A stretch of DNA of 64,000 nt from Paraherbaspirillum soli (GTDB lineage: Bacteria; Pseudomonadota; Gammaproteobacteria; Burkholderiales; Burkholderiaceae_D), in contig NZ_JBHSMT010000014.1 in assembly GCF_042654985.1 (NCBI RefSeq), positions 1 to 64,000 of the forward strand, in the 5' to 3' direction. A program made the translations under genes and the position numbers. A model generated the notes under the pieces. The model was given only the letters and a program-made list of their open reading frames with translations. It ran no database searches and had not been told where the DNA came from. Shown here in pieces: positions 16,172-23,477 of the stretch (position 1 is the stretch's first letter; every line of letters begins with the position of its first letter).

Positions 16172-16750
16172 TTAAGCAAAATTCTTCGCCGCAAATTCCC
16201 AGTTAGCCAATGCCCAGAATGCTTCCAGGTATTTTGGACGGGCGTTGCGGTAGTCGATGTAGTACGCGTGTTCCCAGACGTCGACGGTCAGCAGTGGCGT
16301 GGCGTCGGTGGTCAGCGGTGTGGCGGCATTGGAGGTCGATACCAGGTCGAGCGTGCCGTCGGCTTTTTTCACCAGCCAGGCCCAGCCGGAACCGAAAGTG
16401 CCGATCGCGCACTTGGTCATCTCAGCCTTGAAATTGTCGAACGAACCCCATTTCGCATTGATCGCATCTGCCAGTGCGCCGGTCGGTGCGCCGCCGCCTT
16501 GTGGCGACAGACTGTGCCAGTAAAAGGTGTGGTTCCAGATTTGCGCTGCGTTGTTGAATACGCCGCCGGAAGATTTCTTGACGATGTCTTCCAGTGATGC
16601 GTTTTCGAATTCGGTGCCGGTGATCAGGTTGTTCAGGTTGGTCACATAGGTCTGATGGTGCTTGCCGTAGTGATATTCGAGCGTCTCTTTGGAAATGTGT
16701 GGTGCCAGTGCATCCATTGCGTACGGCAGGGGCGGGAGTGTGTGTGTCAT
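16172..16750 (-). CDS. sodB: Superoxide dismutase [Fe]
   Basis: 192 residues, the usual length. It disproportionates superoxide in the cytoplasm. Metal ligands are visible in order: the His of LEYHYGKHHQTYV, the His of WNHTFYWHSL, and the Asp and His of DVWEHAYYIDYRN. The FNNAAQIWNHTFYW stretch is typical of the iron-type enzyme. It starts MTHTLPPLPYAMDAL, the standard N-terminus. It is a single-gene unit with the NADAR gene downstream and xseA upstream, all on the minus strand. Confidence 0.97.
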   Translation of the reverse strand: MTHTLPPLPYAMDALAPHISKETLEYHYGKHHQTYVTNLNNLITGTEFENASLEDIVKKSSGGVFNNAAQIWNHTFYWHSLSPQGGGAPTGALADAINAKWGSFDNFKAEMTKCAIGTFGSGWAWLVKKADGTLDLVSTSNAATPLTTDATPLLTVDVWEHAYYIDYRNARPKYLEAFWALANWEFAAKNFA

Positions 16751-16880
16751 GGTGCTTCCTTCGTTTGATTTTATTGGGAAAGACTCAGAATCTGTTGCTT
16801 GAGCAGCTGTTGAACAGGTGTCAAGCAGGCTATTGTAAATCGCTTATCCATTCAATGCAGCAGGTTTAGCACCGTCTTAA

Positions 16881-17000
16881 GGGCACCTCTAAAAACCGTA
16901 GCGAGCGGCTCAAGGTCGGGGCGAGAAGCGCAGCCGTACAGAGGTACGGCGAGCATCACAGCCCCGAGATTGGGCCGCGCAGTAGGTTTTTGGAGGTGCC
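16881..17000. repeat. Palindromic repeat family 2, copy B
   Basis: 120 bases from GGGCACCTCTAAAAACCG to GGTTTTTGGAGGTGCC, with an inner GCCGTAC...GTACGGC hairpin. It is inverted relative to copies A, C and D. Its last base is the first base of the xseA stop codon read on the other strand, so the element abuts and partly forms that stop. TAA flanks both sides. Confidence 0.8.
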
Positions 17001-18361
17001 TAATCCAGGGTCGGCTGCACGCTGTCTATTCCGACTTTGGCGCTGCCCTCGGCCAGTTGCAAGGTGATGAAGTGGCGCGGTTGCAGCGCCTGCGGCGTGC
17101 GGATCACGTGGCCTTTGGCGTCGGTCACGATGGCATAGCCTCGCTCCAGCGTGCGCTGCGGATTTAATAATTCCAGTTGCGCATTGAGCGCCGCCAGCGT
17201 TTGCCGGTTATCCCGGTTCCGTGCCACGAACGCGCTGCTCAGACGGCGCGCTTGCTCGGACAACTGTGCACGTTGCGCGGTTGTGTTCGGCAGGTGCGCG
17301 GATAAGCGGGTGCGCAGATTGAGTAGCGCGTAACGCGATTGCGTCAGCGGGATGCGGGTGGCATGCGCCAGCCGGGTTTGCAGGGTTTGCAGTTTGAGGC
17401 GTTCGTGCGCGATCGTGGCGGCCGGACTGCTCAAGCGGCGCGTCAGCCAGTCGAGTTTTTGGCCGGCATCGCCCAGTCGTCGCTGCAAGGCGCGGGTCAG
17501 GTGTTCGGCATGGGCTTCCAGTGTGGCTAGCCAATCGGTGCGCGGGAACGCCGCCAGTTCGGCGGCAGCGGTCGGGGTCGCGGCGCGCAGGTCGGCCGCA
17601 AAGTCGGCAATCGTGAAGTCGGTTTCGTGACCGACTCCGGAAATCACCGGCATCGCGGCGGCGGCGACGGCGCGGGCCACGGCTTCGTCATTGAACGACC
17701 ACAAATCTTCGATGCTGCCGCCGCCTCGGCATACCAGCAGCACGTCGCACTCGGCGCGGGCCGAGGCGGTATTGATGGCGCGTGCGATTTTTTCGGCCGC
17801 GGCTTCGCCTTGTACCGGGGTCGGATACAGGATCACCCGCACATGCGGCGCGCGCCGTGCCAGCGCGGTCAGGATGTCGCGCAGCGCGGCGGCCTGGAGG
17901 CTGGTGACGATGCCGATGCAAGTGGCGAACTGGGGCAGCGGGCGCTTGCGGGCCGGGTCGAACAAGCCTTCCGCGTTGAGCTTCTCCTTGAGCCGCAAAA
18001 ACGCTTCATATAGATTGCCGACGCCGGCGCGTCTGATGGTCTCGACATTCAATTGATAGTCGCCGCGCGGCGCGTACAGTGTGACCAGCGTACGGACCTC
18101 GACCTTGTCGCCCTCGCGCGGGATGAAGCCGGCATATTGCGCGCGTCCCTTGAACATCACGGCACGCACCTGGGCTGCGTCATCTTTCAGCGTGAAGTAC
18201 CAGTGGCCGGACGCGGCGCGGGTGAAGTTGGAAATCTCGCCGGAGACCCAGGTCAGCGGAAAAGACCGTTCCAGCATCCGGGCCACGGCCTGGTTCAAAG
18301 CGGAAACCGAGATGACCGGCGGGCCGCTGGATTGCTTGTCGGTGGGGCTAAAGAGATTCAT
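17000..18361 (-). CDS. xseA: Exodeoxyribonuclease VII large subunit
   Basis: 453 residues. It forms the catalytic subunit of ExoVII, which degrades single-stranded DNA together with XseB. The N-terminal OB fold (about 15-110) contains WVSGEISNFTRAASGHWYFTLKD. The catalytic domain includes IGIVTSLQAAALRDILTAL, VLLVCRGGGSIEDLWSFNDEAVARA and GVGHETDFTIADFAADLRA, all family hallmarks. The C-terminal part is a long helical coiled coil that ends with GYAIVTDAKGHVIR. The small subunit gene is not in the window. The 3' end touches repeat copy B. Confidence 0.97.
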   Translation of the reverse strand: MNLFSPTDKQSSGPPVISVSALNQAVARMLERSFPLTWVSGEISNFTRAASGHWYFTLKDDAAQVRAVMFKGRAQYAGFIPREGDKVEVRTLVTLYAPRGDYQLNVETIRRAGVGNLYEAFLRLKEKLNAEGLFDPARKRPLPQFATCIGIVTSLQAAALRDILTALARRAPHVRVILYPTPVQGEAAAEKIARAINTASARAECDVLLVCRGGGSIEDLWSFNDEAVARAVAAAAMPVISGVGHETDFTIADFAADLRAATPTAAAELAAFPRTDWLATLEAHAEHLTRALQRRLGDAGQKLDWLTRRLSSPAATIAHERLKLQTLQTRLAHATRIPLTQSRYALLNLRTRLSAHLPNTTAQRAQLSEQARRLSSAFVARNRDNRQTLAALNAQLELLNPQRTLERGYAIVTDAKGHVIRTPQALQPRHFITLQLAEGSAKVGIDSVQPTLD

Positions 18362-18507
18362 GCGATCTTTCGGCGGCGAGTAAATAATTTATGGCAGGCA
18401 TTGTAAAGCTGAACGGCGCAGGCGGGCGCTCGGCGTCGGTGTTCGTCAGTCTGTGAAATAAACGCAGCGTCAAGCACGCTTGTTGTACATGAACGGAAAA
18501 TCGTTAC

Positions 18508-19123
18508 AAATCAATGACTTTGAATAATCCCAGTAAGCTTTCCCACAAAGTTATCCACAAATTCTGTGGGTAACTCTGGAAAGTCGCTGCTTTGCTGGCG
18601 GCGACAATGAAAGTTGTGTCGGAATGACTATAAATGCTTATTTGCGACCATTAATTCTAGGAAAAAACTGGTTTTTCGGGTATTTGCACCAAACCTTCAC
18701 AGCGATGGAAATTCCTTTTCAATCAAGGACTTCGGAGGAGTCCAGTGTGCTTGTTCACAAAGTTATCCCCAAAATCTGTGGAGAACTTTTGATGCAAGAT
18801 CGCCGGCAGGCGTTGCACGTTTTTGATGCAGGCTTAAAAAAGCCTTTTAAATCAGTGGCTTTGAGTATGATTCCAGCACTTGTCCACAGTCTTGCTCACA
18901 TTTAGTGTGTGGAACTTCGGGGGATTCTGGGCACCTCGAAAAAACCTACTGCGCGGCCCAATCTCGGGTCTGTGATGCTCGCCGTACCTCTTGTACGGCT
19001 GCGCTTCTCAACCCGACCTTGGGCCGCTCGCTACGGTTTTTCGAGGTGCCCATGTGATTAATTTGAAACGGGTTTTGTGCAGATCAATGTTACTCAGGCT
19101 TGCTCACAAAGCCTCAACAAGTT
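18508..19123. repeat. Four decayed direct repeats with DnaA-box-like motifs (non-coding region before exbB)
   Basis: The 828-base gap between xseA and exbB has no convincing gene. It holds four related units at about 18508-18580, 18719-18790, 18847-18917 and 19081-19123. Each runs roughly: AATCA-G-CTTTGA, CCAG, CTTG-TCACAAAG, TTATCC-CA, TCTGTGG, AACTT. The first unit has a perfect DnaA box TTATCCACA (18551-18559) followed by an inverted TGTGGGTAA. The second has TTATCCCCA. Repeat family 2 copy C lies between units three and four. Confidence 0.6.
18929..19051. repeat. Palindromic repeat family 2, copy C
   Basis: About 123 bases with matching ends (GGGCACCTCGAAAAA / TTTTTCGAGGTGCCC). An inner hairpin has GCCGTAC and GTACGGC arms. 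It is the best preserved copy in the window and sits upstream of exbB. Confidence 0.85.
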
Positions 19124-19189
19124 ACATTCTGCATCCGTGTTGATGAACCCCCTATTTGTACTGAATTTGTATCCACTAAGGAGTCTCTT

Positions 19190-19795
19190 TTGTTTTCCAT
19201 TATTCAAGCAGCGGGCTGGCCGATCTGGCTATTGTTAATTGCCTCCATCATTGCCACCGCATTGATTATCGAGCGCCTGGTGTATTTGCGCCGGGCGCGC
19301 ATTTTGCCGCCGCAGTTGTTGCAGGAAGTAATCCGGGTCTATCACAACGGCAAGATCAACGCCGAAGTCGTCACCAATCTCGAAACCAACTCGCCGCTGG
19401 GCCGAGTGCTGGCCGCCGGTCTGCGCAACGTCAATGTGCCGCGCGACATCATGAAGGAGTCGATCGAGGAAGCCGGTGCGGCTACGGCGCATGAGCTCGA
19501 ACGCTTTCTGACCACGCTGGGCACCATCGCTTCGCTGGCGCCGTTGATGGGCTTGTTCGGCACGGTAATTGGGATGATCGAGATTTTCGGTGCCACCACT
19601 GGCGCCGGCGCGGATCCGGCGCAATTGGGTCACGGCATCTCGGTGGCGCTGTATAACACCGGGTTCGGTTTGGCGATCGCAATGCCGGCGCTGATTTTTT
19701 ACCGGCATTTCCGGGCGCTGGTCGACAGCTTCATCGTCGATATGGAACAGCAGGCGGTGAAGTTTGTGGATACCGTCCACGGCGCGCGCAAATAA
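19190..19795 (+). CDS. exbB: MotA/TolQ/ExbB proton channel family protein
   Basis: 201 residues. With ExbD it forms an inner-membrane proton channel that energises TonB-type transport or a similar envelope process. Membrane segments lie at about 10-28 (WPIWLLLIASIIATALIIE), near 115-135 (LGTIASLAPLMGLFGTVIGMIEIF, the conserved family motif) and near 155-175. A TTG at 19190 is chosen as the start: AAGGAG lies six bases upstream and the N-terminus then fits the family. The open frame extends back to 19100. It is followed by exbD after a 10-base gap. No tonB gene is present. Confidence 0.93.
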   Translation: MFSIIQAAGWPIWLLLIASIIATALIIERLVYLRRARILPPQLLQEVIRVYHNGKINAEVVTNLETNSPLGRVLAAGLRNVNVPRDIMKESIEEAGAATAHELERFLTTLGTIASLAPLMGLFGTVIGMIEIFGATTGAGADPAQLGHGISVALYNTGFGLAIAMPALIFYRHFRALVDSFIVDMEQQAVKFVDTVHGARK

Positions 19796-19805
19796 AGGTC
19801 ACCGT

Positions 19806-20240
19806 ATGAATTTCCGCAAAGGCAAGGGTCGCGAAGACCCTGAAATCAATCTGATCCCGTTCATCGACGTACTGTTGGTGATCGTGATCTTCCTGATGGT
19901 GACCACCAGCTACAGCAAATTCACCGCGTTGCAGATTACGCTGCCGACGGCCGACGCCGACAAGGCATTGCAGCAGCCGTTCGAGATTAATGTGGCGGTG
20001 AATCCGCAAGGTCAATACGCGGTCAATAACGTCCAGGTATCGTCCAAGGATGCCGCCGAACTTGCCCAGGATCTGAAAAGCGCGGCATTAGCCAACAATC
20101 AGTCCAAGCAGGAACCTGTGGTGATCATCAATGCCGACGCCATGGCGACCCATCAAACCGTGATCAATGTGCTGGAAGCGGCGCGTCTGGCAAATTTCGA
20201 TAAGGTCACATTCGCCGCGCAGACGAGTGGCCACAAATAG
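19806..20240 (+). CDS. exbD: Biopolymer transport protein ExbD
   Basis: 144 residues. It has a short cytoplasmic N-terminus (MNFRKGKGREDPEINLIPFI), one membrane helix with the conserved proton-carrying Asp (PFIDVLLVIVIFLMV), and a periplasmic domain. It acts with ExbB. ATG at 19806 follows AAAGGTCACC. The 3' end overlaps the lpxK start by 14 bases, so the two genes are translationally linked. Confidence 0.95.
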   Translation: MNFRKGKGREDPEINLIPFIDVLLVIVIFLMVTTSYSKFTALQITLPTADADKALQQPFEINVAVNPQGQYAVNNVQVSSKDAAELAQDLKSAALANNQSKQEPVVIINADAMATHQTVINVLEAARLANFDKVTFAAQTSGHK

Positions 20241-21297
20241 TCCCTCGACCCGCATCTCGGCCGAGTCAGTCCTGAGCGCCGCCTGGCAGCGGCGTGGACT
20301 GCTGGCTTGGTTGCTATGGCCGTTATCGCTCTTGTTTCAGCTGGTGGTCGGGGTGCGGCGTCGCTTGTACGCCGCCGGCTGGCAAGCCAGTGTCCAACTG
20401 CCGGTACCGGTGATCGTGGTCGGCAATATTTTTATCGGCGGCACCGGCAAGACGCCGCTGACGATCTGGTTGGTGCAAGCGTTGCGCGCCGCCGGCTATG
20501 TACCCGGCGTCATCTCGCGTGGTTACGGCGCGCAGCCGGATGATGCCGAATCTGCCGTAAAGCATGTCACGGCCTTGTCGCTGGCATCGGAAGTCGGCGA
20601 CGAGCCGCTGTTGATCGCTCGTCGTGCGCAATGTCCGGTAGCGGTAGGCCGCAATCGGGCAGCTGCCGCCCAAGCGCTGTTGCAGGCGCATCCTGAGGTC
20701 AATCTGATCTTGTCCGACGACGGTTTGCAACACTATCGCTTGCGACGCGATATCGAAATCGTGCTGTTCGATGCGCGCGGTGTCGGCAACGGCTGGTTGT
20801 TGCCGGCCGGGCCCTTGCGCGAACCGGCATCGAGGCGGCGTGACTTTACCGTGGTGAATGCCGATGCGATGCCGGCGTCGATGCCGGAAGCGTCGATCCG
20901 CATGAAACTGGTGGGCGAGCAAGCTGAACGACTCGACGACCCGGCTCAGGTGATGTTGTTGTCGGCTTTGCAAAAGAGCGCTTCTGGTGTGCCGGCAGTA
21001 CGGATTACCGCCGCCGCCGGGATCGGCAACCCTCAGCGCTTCTTTACGATGTTGAGCGCTGCCGGGTTGGTATTTGAATCCGTGGCATTGCCGGACCACT
21101 ATGATTTTTCCGACAATCCTTTCGCGGCGGTGCAGGCCGAGATCATTCTGATCACCGAAAAGGATGCAGTAAAATGTCGTCAAATAGAAACTATCAAAAA
21201 CGACCCGCGTATATGGGTCGTTCCAGTGACGGCGCAGATCGATAAAGCGCTGGCACACCAAATTGTGGAGAAACTCCGTGGACACCCGACTGCTTGA
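20227..21297 (+). CDS. lpxK: Tetraacyldisaccharide 4'-kinase
   Basis: About 356 residues. It phosphorylates the 4' position of the lipid A disaccharide precursor on the cytoplasmic face of the inner membrane. Features are an N-terminal membrane anchor (LLAWLLWPLSLLFQLVVGV), the P-loop GNIFIGGTGKTPLT and the LILSDDGLQHYRL motif. A GTG at 20227 is chosen because it overlaps the exbD end; the frame is open from 20167. Its end overlaps the Trm112-like gene. Confidence 0.95.
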   Translation: MATNSPSTRISAESVLSAAWQRRGLLAWLLWPLSLLFQLVVGVRRRLYAAGWQASVQLPVPVIVVGNIFIGGTGKTPLTIWLVQALRAAGYVPGVISRGYGAQPDDAESAVKHVTALSLASEVGDEPLLIARRAQCPVAVGRNRAAAAQALLQAHPEVNLILSDDGLQHYRLRRDIEIVLFDARGVGNGWLLPAGPLREPASRRRDFTVVNADAMPASMPEASIRMKLVGEQAERLDDPAQVMLLSALQKSASGVPAVRITAAAGIGNPQRFFTMLSAAGLVFESVALPDHYDFSDNPFAAVQAEIILITEKDAVKCRQIETIKNDPRIWVVPVTAQIDKALAHQIVEKLRGHPTA

Positions 21298-21484
21298 TAT
21301 CCTGGTTTGCCCGATCTGCAAAGGTCCGCTGCAATACGACAAGAAAGCGCAAGAATTAATTTGTAAGTCTGACAAGCTGGCCTATCCGATCCGCGATGGT
21401 ATCCCGATCATGTGGGCCGACCAGGCGCGTGATCTGAGTGATGCTGCGCAAGCAGTAGCCAATCCGCCGGCTCCTGCGGAGTAA
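21278..21484 (+). CDS. Trm112 family protein (UPF0434, YcaR-like)
   Basis: 68 residues starting with GTG (VDTRLLDILVCPICKGPL), with GGAG seven bases upstream. The CPIC pair and LAYPIRDGIPIMW are hallmarks of this small zinc-ribbon-like family. It overlaps lpxK by 20 bases and precedes kdsB, the usual arrangement in betaproteobacteria. Its role is not firmly known in bacteria; related Trm112 proteins activate methyltransferases. Confidence 0.93.
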   Translation: MDTRLLDILVCPICKGPLQYDKKAQELICKSDKLAYPIRDGIPIMWADQARDLSDAAQAVANPPAPAE

Positions 21485-21506
21485 TTTCATTTAAACAAGA
21501 CCAGCA

Positions 21507-22259
21507 ATGTCCTTTACCGTCATTATCCCGGCCCGACTGGCCTCCACCCGTTTGCCCAACAAGCCGCTGGCCGATATCGGCGGCAAGCCGATGATCGTGC
21601 GCACCGCCGAGCGGGCCGCGCTATCAGGCGCGGCGCAAGTCATCGTCGCCACCGATCACGCCGAGATCATGGCGGTCTGCCAGCAACACGGCATCGCAGC
21701 GCGCTTGACGCGTGCCGACCATCCGTCGGGCACCGACCGGATTGCCGAAGTTGCCGCTGCACTGGGGCTGGCTGCCGATGCGGTAGTGGTCAACGTGCAA
21801 GGCGACGAGCCGATGATCGATCCGGCATTGATAGCTGCCACCGCTGCGCAGATTACCGAACAGGTGCCGATGGCTACCGCGGCGCACCAGATCGAATCAG
21901 CCGCCGACGCTTTTAACCCGAATGTGGTCAAGGTAGTGTTGAACCAGGCTGGTCGCGCGCTGTATTTTTCGCGGGCGACCATTCCATGGCACCGGGACGG
22001 CTTCGCACTGACGCAGCACAGTTTGCCGGCGGCGTATGCGCCATTGCGGCATATCGGTCTGTACGCGTATAGCAATGGATTTTTGCAAACTTATCCAACC
22101 CTGAGCGTATCGCCGTTGGAACAGATTGAAGCGTTGGAGCAGCTGCGGGTGCTTTGGCACGGGTATTCGATTGCGGTGCATATCGCGCCGTCCGCACCGG
22201 CTGCAGGCGTTGATACGCAGGACGATCTGGAACGGGTCAGGCGCTTATTCGGATCCTGA
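21507..22259 (+). CDS. kdsB: 3-deoxy-manno-octulosonate cytidylyltransferase
   Basis: 250 residues. It activates Kdo to CMP-Kdo for lipopolysaccharide core synthesis. The start FTVIIPARLASTRLPNKPLADIGGKPM is the nucleotidyltransferase signature. VVNVQGDEPMIDP and LYFSRATIPW are typical of KdsB. It is the last gene of the exbB-exbD-lpxK-Trm112-kdsB run and is functionally linked to lpxK and to kdsA at 55276. Confidence 0.97.
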   Translation: MSFTVIIPARLASTRLPNKPLADIGGKPMIVRTAERAALSGAAQVIVATDHAEIMAVCQQHGIAARLTRADHPSGTDRIAEVAAALGLAADAVVVNVQGDEPMIDPALIAATAAQITEQVPMATAAHQIESAADAFNPNVVKVVLNQAGRALYFSRATIPWHRDGFALTQHSLPAAYAPLRHIGLYAYSNGFLQTYPTLSVSPLEQIEALEQLRVLWHGYSIAVHIAPSAPAAGVDTQDDLERVRRLFGS

Positions 22260-22418
22260 TGTATTTGACCGTTGAAAACATGTTCAAATAAGCGTTGAAT
22301 GACCAATGATTCGGTGGAAAGGGCGGTTGCACCGTCTGTGGATAAAATTGTGTGGTATGTTTCATGCAAATTTAGCTTTCTATAAATATAATAAGCATCT
22401 CGGGTGGCGTCGCTACAG

Positions 22419-22458
22419 GTTTGAGAAACAAGCCGCCACCACAATCAATTTCTCAAAC
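22419..22458. promoter_or_regulatory. Perfect 10-base inverted repeat before adk
   Basis: GTTTGAGAAA at 22419-22428 pairs perfectly with TTTCTCAAAC at 22449-22458, a 20-base loop apart. It lies 17 bases before the adk ATG. Upstream at 22387-22392 is TATAAT, a likely -10 box, with no good -35. It could be an operator or a 5' UTR hairpin that affects adk translation. Function is not known. Confidence 0.5.
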
Positions 22459-22475
22459 TTACCTTAGGACTTAAC

Positions 22476-23132
22476 ATGCGCCTCATCCTTTTAGGAGCGC
22501 CTGGTGCCGGTAAAGGCACGCAAGCGACTTTCATTAAAGAGAAATTCAACATCCCGCAGATTTCCACCGGCGACATGTTGCGCGCAGCAGTCAAGGCAGG
22601 CACCCCGCTCGGGATCGCAGCGAAGAAGGTGATGGACGCAGGCGGCCTGGTATCGGATGACATTATCATCGGCCTGGTCAAGGACCGCCTGAAGCAGGCC
22701 GATTGCGCCAGCGGCTACTTGTTCGATGGTTTTCCGCGCACGATTCCTCAGGCTGACGCGATGAAAGAAGCCGGTGTGACGATTGATTACGTTCTGGAAA
22801 TCGATGTCCCGGATGAGGCGATTGTCGAGCGCATGAGCGGCCGTCGCGTGCATTTGTCGTCTGGCCGCACTTACCACGCCAAGTACAACCCGCCAAAAAT
22901 CGATAACAAGGATGACGTCACCGGCGAAGACTTGATCCAGCGCGATGACGACAAGGAAGAAACCGTCAAGAAGCGCCTGTCGGTATATCACGAGCAGACC
23001 GAAGTGTTGGTCAATTATTATGGCGAGTGGGCCAAGTCGGGCCAGCCCGGCGCACCTAAATATCGCAAGATCGCCGGCGTAGGACCGGTCGAACAAATTC
23101 GCGATAGTGCATTTGCGGCACTGGAAGCGTAA
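22476..23132 (+). CDS. adk: Adenylate kinase
   Basis: 218 residues, the long-LID form. It catalyses ATP + AMP to 2 ADP in the cytoplasm. The P-loop GAPGAGKGTQ is at residues 7-16. ISTGDMLR and DGFPRTIPQA are AMP- and ATP-binding motifs. The LID stretch begins GRRVHLSSGRTYHAKYNPPK and has no zinc cysteines. It appears to be a single-gene unit with its own promoter and terminator. Confidence 0.98.
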   Translation: MRLILLGAPGAGKGTQATFIKEKFNIPQISTGDMLRAAVKAGTPLGIAAKKVMDAGGLVSDDIIIGLVKDRLKQADCASGYLFDGFPRTIPQADAMKEAGVTIDYVLEIDVPDEAIVERMSGRRVHLSSGRTYHAKYNPPKIDNKDDVTGEDLIQRDDDKEETVKKRLSVYHEQTEVLVNYYGEWAKSGQPGAPKYRKIAGVGPVEQIRDSAFAALEA

Positions 23133-23137
23133 AACAG

Positions 23138-23163
23138 AGCGGACCTTGGGTCCGCTTTTTTAT
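23138..23163 (+). terminator. Rho-independent terminator after adk
   Basis: AGCGGACC and GGTCCGCT form an 8-base stem with a TTG loop, followed by TTTTTTATT. It is six bases after the adk stop. Confidence 0.92.
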
Positions 23164-23171
23164 TACCCAAA

Positions 23172-23255
23172 CAATTATTCTGTCTTCAACAAGCCAATGA
23201 TTTGCGGGACAGAGTTTAAGAGGCACCGTAGCGCGGCGAATTACTCTGTCCTCAA
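23172..23255. repeat. Palindromic repeat family 3 (GGGACAGAG type), one full and one partial unit
   Basis: The full unit at 23204-23251 runs GCGGGACAGAGTTTAAGAG to GCGAATTACTCTGTCC, with GGACAGAGT pairing with ACTCTGTCC. A truncated unit end (ATTATTCTGTCTTCAAC) lies at 23172-23190, joined by the same AAGC-linker as at 57585. It occurs again at 57530-57742. The 345-base gap before the pyrophosphatase holds nothing else I can name. Confidence 0.75.
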
Positions 23256-23477
23256 CTGACTAAAGAGAAGCTCAAGGAAAGTACCAAGAAAAAGATCCAT
23301 TTCGGCCAGCCCAGCCATTCTTCCGAACACAACAGGCCGACGAAAAGTTTTGCAGTGCGCAGTATTTGCAGGAAATGAATGCCGTTTAATGCCGTTGATT
23401 TGACGGTGCAGCTTCCCGCAGTGGTGTGGTTGTTTTACTTTGCCGTGACTGTCGTCAAAAAAACAGGAGGAATCAAT

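Noticed and set aside
18551..18559. Perfect DnaA box as a sign of oriC
   Set aside because: No dnaA, dnaN or other origin genes and no dense box cluster or AT-rich unwinding region; it is part of a decayed repeat array.
18614..18905. Short frames in the gap before exbB
   Set aside because: They run through decayed repeats, differ in two frames and have no ribosome site.
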